A stretch of DNA of 64,000 nt from Microbacterium amylolyticum. Lineage in GTDB: Bacteria > Actinomycetota > Actinomycetes > Actinomycetales > Microbacteriaceae. Positions 26,434 through 41,116 of the stretch are shown piece by piece. Position numbers and translations under genes: made by a program. The notes below the pieces were generated by a model. That model worked only from the letters and a program-made list of their open reading frames with translations. It was not told the DNA's origin and did not search any database. The stretch spans positions 1,550,001 to 1,614,000 of the forward strand of contig NZ_CP049253.1 of the NCBI RefSeq assembly GCF_011046975.1, written 5' to 3'. Position 1 is the stretch's first letter, and every line of letters starts with the position of its first letter.

Positions 26434-26468
26434 AGGCCCGAACCCGCGAGATTTCGCGGATCCGGGCC
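26434..26468 (-). terminator. Terminator of the nrdHIEF operon
   Basis: A hairpin with arms ending GGCCCG/CGGGCC plus an inner CCGCGA/TCGCGG pairing begins about 40 nt past the nrdF stop on the minus strand. A second small hairpin (CCTCTGT/ACAGAGG) lies just beyond it, at about 26405-26424. Confidence 0.7.
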
Positions 26469-26506
26469 TCTGACCAGGCTTTCAGCCGGGGCTTCTCAGA
26501 AAACTT

Positions 26507-29653
<3,147 letters not shown>

Positions 29654-29672
<19 letters not shown>

Positions 29673-30136
29673 GATTCCAATCCGTCGCTCACGCGAGCCA
29701 CATCGTCTGGTGTGCCAAAAAGTTCAACCCTGTCCAAGTGCGGCACCTGGCACTTGTGACTGATGATGTCGCCGGCGATGCAGTACGCCTCGCCGAAGTT
29801 GGTATTTCCTGTTGACACAACCCCGCGGATCCACGCGCGGTTCCGCTCGTCATTCAGGAAGCGGATGACCTGCTTGGGAACTGCCCCCTGCCCGTTGCCC
29901 CCACCGTAGGTGGGAAGGACAAGGACGTACGGCTCATGAACCTCAAGCTGTTCGTCGTGTCGGTGAAGTGGGATCTGTTTGGCGCGGAAACCGAGCTTTT
30001 CCACAAACCGCGCGGTATTTCCCGAGACGCTCGAAAAGAAAACGATCAGCGGGACGCGACGCGACAGCCGGGGCGCTGATCCTGTTGCGGCATCGGCGCT
30101 GACCATCGTCATCGGGGCGGCGGCTGTCGTTGACAT
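29654..30136 (-). CDS. nrdI: Flavodoxin-like NrdI
   Basis: 160 residues with the flavodoxin-like FMN-binding motif [13 protein letters not shown] (about residues 33-45) and downstream [14 protein letters not shown]. NrdI delivers an oxidant that assembles the Mn2-tyrosyl radical in NrdF. The first 25 residues are a low-complexity extension; a later in-frame ATG at about residue 11 is possible. It overlaps nrdE by 19 nt and starts 26 nt after nrdH. Confidence 0.94.
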
Positions 30137-30162
30137 GGCGCCTCCTCCGAATCAGTGGTGTT

Positions 30163-30396
30163 TCACGCGAGACGTGAGGCCAGTTCGTTGATCTTGTCCG
30201 GGCGGAAGCCCGACCAGTGGTCCTCGTCGGCGATGACAACGGGGGCCTGCAGGTAGCCGAGCGACTTGACCTGCTCGAGAGCGGCGGCATCTTCCGTCAC
30301 GTCGGTGACCTGGTACTCGATGCCCTTCGCGTCCAAGGCGCGGTACGTCGCGTTGCACTGCACGCACGATGGCTTGCTGTAGACGGTAATCGACAT
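30163..30396 (-). CDS. nrdH: Glutaredoxin-like NrdH redoxin
   Basis: 77 residues from the ATG at 30394-30396, after CTGGAGGGG. The redox motif CVQC (residues 11-14), the LGYLQAPVVIADEDHWSGF stretch and size are those of NrdH, which carries electrons from thioredoxin reductase to NrdE. It is the first gene of the nrdHIEF operon and directly follows the NrdR-box region. Confidence 0.96.
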   Translation of the reverse strand: MSITVYSKPSCVQCNATYRALDAKGIEYQVTDVTEDAAALEQVKSLGYLQAPVVIADEDHWSGFRPDKINELASRLA

Positions 30397-30451
30397 GTTT
30401 TCCCCTCCAGGACAAGTAACTGCTCCGGCGTCGCACTGCCGGGACCTCAAT

Positions 30452-30499
30452 ACTACATATAGTGATGCCGAACGGGGAGCACCACTAGGGGTAGTAGTT
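30452..30499 (-). promoter_or_regulatory. Two NrdR boxes at the nrdHIEF promoter
   Basis: Box 1 is around 30452-30465 (ACTACATATAGTGA). Box 2 is around 30481-30499 (CCACTAGGGGTAGTAG). Their centres are about 31-32 nt apart, the three-helical-turn spacing known for NrdR tandem boxes, and they overlap the likely nrdH promoter. Box 1 fits the consensus much better than box 2. No nrdR gene is in the window. Confidence 0.7.
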
Positions 30500-30700
30500 A
30501 CACTCGTGTCGTTTTCCACCGTTCTCCACAGAGTTATGCACCGATTCGTGCACAGGCGATGATGCCCGCAGCCCCGCGCGTGACCTGCGGAAAACCGCCC
30601 GGGGAGGGAAGTTCTCCACAGGTCCCACGGTAGTGACCACCCCTGACATTCGAAGCGCTGTGCGTCCGCTGATCGCCTGCGCCCCGGCGTGTCTTCCTCG
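30500..30700. other. Non-coding gap between nrdH promoter and an oppositely oriented gene
   Basis: About 200 nt without a credible gene. It holds several short TTCTCCACAG-like sequences (about 30530 and 30612) resembling weak DnaA-type 9-mers, but no consensus match. I see no riboswitch or further promoter other than that noted at 30705. Confidence 0.4.
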
Positions 30701-30704
30701 GCCG

Positions 30705-30710
30705 TAGGCT
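30705..30710 (+). promoter_or_regulatory. -10 box of leaderless acyl-CoA dehydrogenase transcript
   Basis: TAGGCT ends 7 nt before the ATG at 30718, with no ribosome-binding site. Confidence 0.55.
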
Positions 30711-30717
30711 GGCGGTC

Positions 30718-31869
30718 ATGAGCACGACGTTCACCCCCTCGGATCACCTGCCAGATGCCCTTCTCGAGCGCATTCGCTCCCGCGCTGCGCAGGTTGATCG
30801 TGACAATGTTTTCCCCGAGCACGACCTCATCGAGCTGCGCGAGGCGGGCTATTTGCGCATCCTCGTCCCCGAGGAGCGAGGAGGAGCAGGGCTCTCCCTG
30901 GAACAGGCCTCTGTGCTCCAACAGCGCCTCGCCACGGCCGCGCCGGCCACCGCGCTGGCAGTGAACATGCACCTCGTGTGGACGGCGGTTGCGCTGATCC
31001 TCCACAATCGCGGCGACGACAGCCTGTTATTCCTTCAGGACGAGGCCGCGCGCGGAGAGGTGTTTGCCTTCGGGATCAGCGAGCCCGGAAACGACCTCAT
31101 GCTCTTCGGAAGCGATACGCAGGCGGCGCCGACAGGCGATGGCGGGTACGCCTTCACCGGCACGAAGATCTTCACGTCACTCTCTCCCGTGTGGACGCGG
31201 CTTGGCGTACACGGTCTCGACAGCGCCTCCGAGGACCGCGACATGATCGTGTTCGCCTTCATCGAGCGCAGCGAAGCGATCACCGCACGAGATGACTGGG
31301 ACACGATCGGAATGCGCGGAACACAGAGCCGCACAACCGATCTTGCCGGCGCCGTTGCGGCGGCCGATCGTGTGGTCCGCCGAGTGGACCCCGGTCCGGG
31401 CCCCGATGCCATGCAGTTCGCCATCTTCGCGGCGTTTACGCTCCTCATCGCGTCTGTGTACACCGGTCTTGCCGAACGCGCGATCGCGCTCGCGGGCGAG
31501 GCTGCACGAGCGCGAATATCGAAGAAGTCGGGACTGACGCGCGCCGAGGATCCCGTTGTGAGAAGCCGCGTGGGAGCGATGGTCATCACGCACGATGCTC
31601 TTCCGCTGCAGTTGTCGGCGCTCAGCCGCGATATCGACGCGGGCGTTGATCACGGCGCACGGTGGTTCTCGTTGCTCTCGGGCATGAAGGACCGCGCCGT
31701 GACCGCTGCGCAGAAGGTCGTCGACGATGCCGTGATCGTTGCCGGCGGCGGCGCGTTCCGCAACGGCAGCGAGCTCGCCCGGCTCTCCCGTGATGTTCGC
31801 GCGGGAATCTTCCACCCCACGTCCCCCGACGCTGCGCGGCAGACAGCAGCAGCATCCGTGTTGGGGTAA
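30718..31869 (+). CDS. Acyl-CoA dehydrogenase family flavoprotein
   Basis: 383 residues with the acyl-CoA dehydrogenase arrangement: helical N-terminal domain (ERIRSRAAQVDRDN, EERGGAGLSLEQA), middle beta-domain with FGISEPGNDLMLFGSD and FTGTKIFTSLSPVWTRLGV (FAD contacts), and a helical C-terminal domain ending in VIVAGGGAFRNGSELARL. The catalytic Glu of canonical enzymes is not at an obvious position. It might act on an unusual acyl-CoA or be a flavin monooxygenase-like member (DszC/HpaH group). It stands alone upstream of the rrn operon. Confidence 0.85.
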   Translation: MSTTFTPSDHLPDALLERIRSRAAQVDRDNVFPEHDLIELREAGYLRILVPEERGGAGLSLEQASVLQQRLATAAPATALAVNMHLVWTAVALILHNRGDDSLLFLQDEAARGEVFAFGISEPGNDLMLFGSDTQAAPTGDGGYAFTGTKIFTSLSPVWTRLGVHGLDSASEDRDMIVFAFIERSEAITARDDWDTIGMRGTQSRTTDLAGAVAAADRVVRRVDPGPGPDAMQFAIFAAFTLLIASVYTGLAERAIALAGEAARARISKKSGLTRAEDPVVRSRVGAMVITHDALPLQLSALSRDIDAGVDHGARWFSLLSGMKDRAVTAAQKVVDDAVIVAGGGAFRNGSELARLSRDVRAGIFHPTSPDAARQTAAASVLG

Positions 31870-31947
31870 CGCGGCTCCGGACGGTGACGCGAAGCGTCTC
31901 TGCGCGAATGCGCGGAGTCGGTTCGCGGCACCTTCCGGGAATGCAAA

Positions 31948-31980
31948 AAGGCCACCCAGCATTGGGTGGCCTTCTTGTTT
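31948..31980. terminator. Bidirectional terminator between acyl-CoA dehydrogenase gene and rrn operon
   Basis: An 11-bp stem AAGGCCACCCA/TGGGTGGCCTT with a 4-nt loop is flanked by A-rich (left) and T-rich (right) sequence, so it fits both the plus-strand gene and the 3' end of the rrn transcript. Confidence 0.88.
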
Positions 31981-31988
31981 TACGTTAA

Positions 31989-32107
31989 GTCCGGCGGTGT
32001 CCTACTCTCCCACACAGTCCCCCATGCAGTACCATCGGCGCTGAGAGGCTTAGCTTCCGGGTTCGGAATGTAACCGGGCGTTTCCCTCTCGCTATAACCG
32101 CCGAAAC
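31989..32107 (-). rRNA. rrf: 5S ribosomal RNA
   Basis: The complement starts GTTTCGGCGGTTATAGCGAG, includes CCGAACCCGGAAGCTAAG and ends CGCCGGA, the canonical actinobacterial 5S sequence of about 118 nt. It is third in the 16S-23S-5S operon, which is transcribed on the minus strand. Confidence 0.96.
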
Positions 32108-32197
32108 ACTCATCAACCAACCCAAAACGGGCGGTAAACCTATGTTTCGAACAGCGAATCACTATTCAAATATCAACAGGCCCCAGAACGGTGAAAC

Positions 32198-32226
32198 CGT
32201 ACTCTGAGAACCACAAAGTGGACGCG
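32198..32226 (-). other. 3' half of the 23S processing stem
   Basis: This stretch between 23S and 5S is complementary at about 26 of 29 positions to the ITS segment at 35403-35431. Together they would form a long stem around 23S rRNA, the normal substrate for RNase III-type processing. Confidence 0.65.
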
Positions 32227-32243
32227 TACACCCGCAGAAGGTG

Positions 32244-37213
<4,970 letters not shown>

Positions 37214-37439
37214 GAAAAGATGCATACCACCGCGGGAAAACGCGGAAGCAGCGAGTTTGAACTGACCATATAAATAGATGTCATTACTGACATCAAATGA
37301 TCCAAAGGAATTCTCAAACACCCACAAAGTGAGTGCCGAGGATAATTTGGCATTTGACAAGTGCACGCTGTTGAGTTCTCAAGGATCAGACGCTCCCAGC
37401 CCCGACTCTTCCAAGCCGGCCCTCTGGGGCAACTTCTCT
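37214..37439 (-). other. rrn leader with 16S processing half-stem
   Basis: The leader between promoter and 16S is about 225 nt. It contains the sequence CTTGAGAACTCAACAGCGTG (complement of 37361-37384 region) that pairs with the ITS segment at 35498-35521 to form the 16S processing stem. Confidence 0.65.
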
Positions 37440-37468
37440 ATCTTATCCGAAGCGATTCTCTCTGTCAA
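37440..37468 (-). promoter_or_regulatory. Strong rrn promoter
   Basis: On the minus strand TTGACA (37463-37468) and TAAGAT (37440-37445) are separated by 17 nt, close to the sigma-70-type ideal. No other rrn promoter as good was found between here and 37800, where the sequence holds no gene and no other signal I can support. Confidence 0.8.
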
Positions 37469-37808
37469 ATCCGACACGCCGTAAGTTTCAAAGAAACCCA
37501 ACAACTTGACGAATCAGAACCAGCAGAACCGAATCGGCGACAAGAAACTAACTTACTCGCTCTGCCTGAATGAATCCTGGGAGCGTCTCAAACGACAATC
37601 CCGATTCATATTCACTCCCGAAGAAGTAAAACCAGACCGAAACTCATAATAAGTTTTCCTGCCTGTCGCATGTCCTGGGGCGGGGAACCTTCCGGCTCAA
37701 CCTCACCGCTTGGCGGCGACAAGGGATTACATTACGCGGAAATCGCGGCCCCGCCAACCCACCCCACCCCCGGGCGTGTCGTTCGAGGGCCGGCGATTCG
37801 CCCCAGAA

Positions 37809-37850
37809 CGCGTCAGCGCCCTATCCAATAGGGGACAGGGCGCTGACGCG
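37809..37850 (-). terminator. Terminator of the mnh antiporter operon
   Basis: A 14-bp perfect stem (CGCGTCAGCGCCCT and its complement) with a 14-nt loop lies 13 nt past the mnhG stop. Confidence 0.8.
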
Positions 37851-37862
37851 ACGGAGGAAGGG

Positions 37863-38210
37863 TTATCCCCGATCGTCGTGTACCTCGGGATGGTCCTTGA
37901 GCTCGTCGATCACAACCGTGTCCTGATCGAGCGTGCCGTTGCGGTAGGCCTGACGGCCCACCACGTGCGCGGCGAGCGGTGCCGTTGCCATCTGGATCAA
38001 GACGATCGGGATGAGGAACGCAACAACCGCCCACGATCGCAACGCAAGCGCCACCGCGGTCGCGATCAGCATGAGCCCCAGCACCTGCGGCTTGGTGGCA
38101 GCATGCAGCCGCGAGGGAACATCACGGAACCGGAGCAGGCCGATTGCCGCCGTCAGGCACAGAAGGGCGCCGCCCAGCACAAGGGCCAGCGCAATGATGT
38201 CGATGATCAT
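37863..38210 (-). CDS. mnhG: Na+/H+ (multisubunit Mrp) antiporter subunit G
   Basis: 115 residues with three hydrophobic helices (about 3-25, 36-58, 62-85) and the family stretch GLLRFRDVPSRLHAATKPQVLG. MnhG is a small subunit needed for assembly of the multisubunit cation/proton antiporter. It is the last gene of a six-gene operon and overlaps mnhF by 4 nt. Confidence 0.94.
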   Translation of the reverse strand: MIIDIIALALVLGGALLCLTAAIGLLRFRDVPSRLHAATKPQVLGLMLIATAVALALRSWAVVAFLIPIVLIQMATAPLAAHVVGRQAYRNGTLDQDTVVIDELKDHPEVHDDRG

Positions 38211-38506
38211 CGCTTCTCACCCCCGCCATCACGTCGAGCAACGAACCGAGCGACCAAGATCGTGCCGAGAATGCCCGTCGCGGCGATCATCAACATCACG
38301 GGCAGAGTGTCGGTGCGGTGGTTGATAACGGCCTCGGCCCCCATGATGCACAACACCATCGTCAGGAGAACATCGCCGGCGATCGCCCGGTCCAGAATCG
38401 ACGGGCCCTTGACCATGCGCACAATCGTGAGTGCCGCCGCGGCACCGAACACCACGAGCGTGACGCCGATGAGGATGCTCTGAACGGTCATACGTCCACT
38501 CCCCAC
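38207..38506 (-). CDS. mnhF: Mrp antiporter subunit F
   Basis: 99 residues, three membrane helices (about 7-27, 38-58, 62-82). The conserved VRMVKGPSILDRAIAGDVLL segment, containing the Asp implicated in function, is diagnostic of MnhF/MrpF. It overlaps mnhE by 19 nt and mnhG by 4 nt. Confidence 0.94.
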   Translation of the reverse strand: MGSGRMTVQSILIGVTLVVFGAAAALTIVRMVKGPSILDRAIAGDVLLTMVLCIMGAEAVINHRTDTLPVMLMIAATGILGTILVARFVARRDGGGEKR

Positions 38507-39075
38507 TGCGCAGCACGACGCTTCTCATAGGTGGGGGCTTTCGCCCGAACGGTCGTATAGGCGTCTCGCGAACCCAGTGCGCGAACGATGCGCATCTCCC
38601 ACGCGAGCACCTCGCTGCGCACCCGGTCGGCGCCGGCGGGTGTTGTCACGCCCAATGCGTGCAAGTAGAGCACCCGGTTCTCGCGATCGGCCTCGATAAC
38701 GGCCGTGCCCGGAACCAAAGACATCGCCACCGAAGTGTGGGTCATCGTCAAATCGTCATCGATGCGCAGCGGTGCGCGGACGATCGACGTCGCGGTCGGG
38801 CGCGGCGAAATCGTCTGCCATGCCACCTGCAGAGCGCCAACGATGAGCTCAGCGAGGAAGTGCACGACAAAGACCAGCAACCAGAACGGGTTGAACCGGC
38901 CAGACAACTCGGCCGTTGGAAGGCGAAAAGCTGTCGTGACATAGGTGGCAACGGCAATACCCGTCACGAACGCAAGCCACGTCAGCTGCCCCCACAACAG
39001 CATCCAGAGAAGAACAAGCCAGAGAAAGAACGGAAGTTGTGCCCAGGATCGACGTACCCAGAATCGTGTTCTCAT
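38488..39075 (-). CDS. mnhE: Mrp antiporter subunit E
   Basis: 195 residues, somewhat longer than the usual 160, because of extra C-terminal residues. Two or three N-terminal helices (about 15-50, 63-90) are followed by the cytoplasmic domain with PTATSIVRAPLRI and LVPGTAVIEADRENRVLYLHALG, which match the MnhE family. It overlaps mnhD by 4 nt. Confidence 0.92.
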   Translation of the reverse strand: MRTRFWVRRSWAQLPFFLWLVLLWMLLWGQLTWLAFVTGIAVATYVTTAFRLPTAELSGRFNPFWLLVFVVHFLAELIVGALQVAWQTISPRPTATSIVRAPLRIDDDLTMTHTSVAMSLVPGTAVIEADRENRVLYLHALGVTTPAGADRVRSEVLAWEMRIVRALGSRDAYTTVRAKAPTYEKRRAAQWGVDV

Positions 39076-40631
39076 GTTGTTTGTTCCACCCCCTCCAGCT
39101 GCACGAGCGAGATCGGTAGCAACAGCTCCTGACCAATCCGGTCGCAGATCTCGTAGAGCGGACCGGCGAAAACGGTCAGACCGACAATGATGACGACCAT
39201 TCCCGCCGTTGAGCTCGTCATGATGCGCGGAATCGCACGACGACGCGTCTGCAAGTCGGCATCCGGGGCGCTGGTGAGGTATTCAATGCGCGCCTCGGTC
39301 TCGGCGGAGTCGTTCTCTTCACGCCAAAAGGCAAGGTTCCACGCCCGCATCAACGCATACAGCGTCAGAAGGGAGGTCACAACTCCCGCACCAACGCCCA
39401 CCCACATGAGCGCCGTTCCTTCTTCAGCAGCGGCGTCGAACAGCGCGAATTTGCCCAGGAAGCCCGAGAAGGGCGGCAACCCACCCAGGTTCAGCGCGGG
39501 AATCAGATAGAGCGCTGCGAGGAAGGGCGCGGCCTTTGCGATTCCCTTGACACGCAGAATCGACGTCGACCCCGCGTATCGCTCGATCAACCCGACCGCA
39601 AGGAACAGCGTGGTCTGAACGATGATGTGGTGCACCATGTAGTACACCGTGGCGCCGGCAGCCTTCTCGCTCGCAATCGCGATTCCGAAAACCATGTAGC
39701 CGACGTGACTGACGAGTGTGAACGACAAAATGCGCTTCATCTCGGCCTGCGCAACCGCGCCGAGAATGCCGACGATCATGGTGACAACGGCAACGATCGC
39801 CAGGATCGCATCGAGATCACTGTCGTGGAACAGCTGCATCTCGGTGCGGATGATCGCGTAGACACCCACCTTGGTCAGCAGCCCCGCGAACACCGCCGTA
39901 ACAGGTGCCGGCGCCGTCGGATAGGAGTCGGGCAACCAGAACGACAGCGGGAAGATGGCGGCCTTCACGGCGAAGCCCAGCAGCAACATCACGTGCAGCA
40001 GCATCTGCACCTCGGCGGGAAGCTCCGTCATCCTCTCGGCGATCTGCGCCATGTTGACCGTGCCCAGCGCGCCGTAGATCACCGCGATCGCGGAAATGAA
40101 AATCAGGCTCGAGACAAGCGAAACGACGATGTAGACCGTTCCCGCGCGGATGCGTTCCTTCGTCGACCCGAGGGTAATGAGCACATACGACGCCACGAGC
40201 AGGATCTCGAAGCCCACATAGAAGTTGAAGAGGTCACCAGCGATGAAGGCGTTAAAAACGCCCGCAGCCAGGATCAGATACGTCGGATGGAAGATCGTGA
40301 CGGGGGTGTCCTCATCGCCATCCGCCGCGCCCTGCCCAACGGAGAACAACAAAACCGCCAGCAGCACGATGCTCGAAACCGCCACCAGCAGCGCGGAAAG
40401 CCGGTCGACATACAGCACGATGCCGAACGGAAGAGGCCACCCGCCGACCGATACCGCAAGTGGCGTTCCTGTGTCGACGACATAGAGCATGAAAACGGCA
40501 AGAAGGAACGTTGCCGACAGGGTGACGATCGACACACCCACCTGCATCAGACGATGCCGCGCGAGGATCAGCGCCATCGCCGCCCCGAGCAGCGGAAGAG
40601 CAACGAAAAGAGGAACCAGCTGACTCATCAC
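39072..40631 (-). CDS. mnhD: Mrp antiporter subunit D
   Basis: 519 residues, about 14 membrane helices, with the NuoM/NuoN-like proton channel signature (FPLSFWLPDSYPTAPAPVTAVFAGLLTKVG contains the key Lys and conserved Pro). Together with MnhA it forms the ion-conducting core related to respiratory complex I. It overlaps mnhC by 4 nt at its start. Confidence 0.96.
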   Translation of the reverse strand: MMSQLVPLFVALPLLGAAMALILARHRLMQVGVSIVTLSATFLLAVFMLYVVDTGTPLAVSVGGWPLPFGIVLYVDRLSALLVAVSSIVLLAVLLFSVGQGAADGDEDTPVTIFHPTYLILAAGVFNAFIAGDLFNFYVGFEILLVASYVLITLGSTKERIRAGTVYIVVSLVSSLIFISAIAVIYGALGTVNMAQIAERMTELPAEVQMLLHVMLLLGFAVKAAIFPLSFWLPDSYPTAPAPVTAVFAGLLTKVGVYAIIRTEMQLFHDSDLDAILAIVAVVTMIVGILGAVAQAEMKRILSFTLVSHVGYMVFGIAIASEKAAGATVYYMVHHIIVQTTLFLAVGLIERYAGSTSILRVKGIAKAAPFLAALYLIPALNLGGLPPFSGFLGKFALFDAAAEEGTALMWVGVGAGVVTSLLTLYALMRAWNLAFWREENDSAETEARIEYLTSAPDADLQTRRRAIPRIMTSSTAGMVVIIVGLTVFAGPLYEICDRIGQELLLPISLVQLEGVEQTT

Positions 40632-41116
40632 TCCCCTCCCCGTCGATCGTCGAGTTCGAGCATCGCCGCGGTAATGGGCTCAACCCCCGTATCGGAGAAG
40701 TCGGTCGTCTCCTCGTCGCCTTGCTCTGCAACCTCTTCTTCGTCGTCCATGATGTCCTCGGTCGCCTCAGCACGCTCGCGCACAGCGAGGTCTTCTTCGT
40801 CGTCCTCGACCGTGTCGGCCTGTCCGAGTTGCCAGGAGCGATAGATCAGCGCCAGAAGAAACGCGCTGACGGCGAAGGTGATGACGATGGCCGTGAGCAT
40901 CAGGGCCTGCGGAAGGGGATCGGACTGTTCGTCCCCCCAGCCGTAGAACGGTGAAACGCCGGGATACCCCATCGCAATAAGGATGAGCAGGTTCGAGCCG
41001 TTGCCGAGCAGCAGGAAGCCGATGAGCACACGAGTGAGGCTGCGCTCGAGCATGGCGTACACGCCCAGCGCATACAGGGCGGCCATCACGATCACAAGGC
41101 TCAGCGAAACGCTCAT
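40628..41116 (-). CDS. mnhC: Mrp antiporter subunit C with acidic tail
   Basis: 162 residues. Residues 1-110 have three helices and match NuoK-like MnhC (GFLLLGNGSNLLILIAMG, DPLPQALMLTAIVI). The C-terminal 50 residues are a Glu/Asp-rich soluble tail (EDDEEDL, DDEEEVAEQGDEE) not found in typical members of about 113 residues. The tail might influence cation access or regulation; this is speculative. Gene overlaps link it to mnhA and mnhD. Confidence 0.93.
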   Translation of the reverse strand: MSVSLSLVIVMAALYALGVYAMLERSLTRVLIGFLLLGNGSNLLILIAMGYPGVSPFYGWGDEQSDPLPQALMLTAIVITFAVSAFLLALIYRSWQLGQADTVEDDEEDLAVRERAEATEDIMDDEEEVAEQGDEETTDFSDTGVEPITAAMLELDDRRGGE

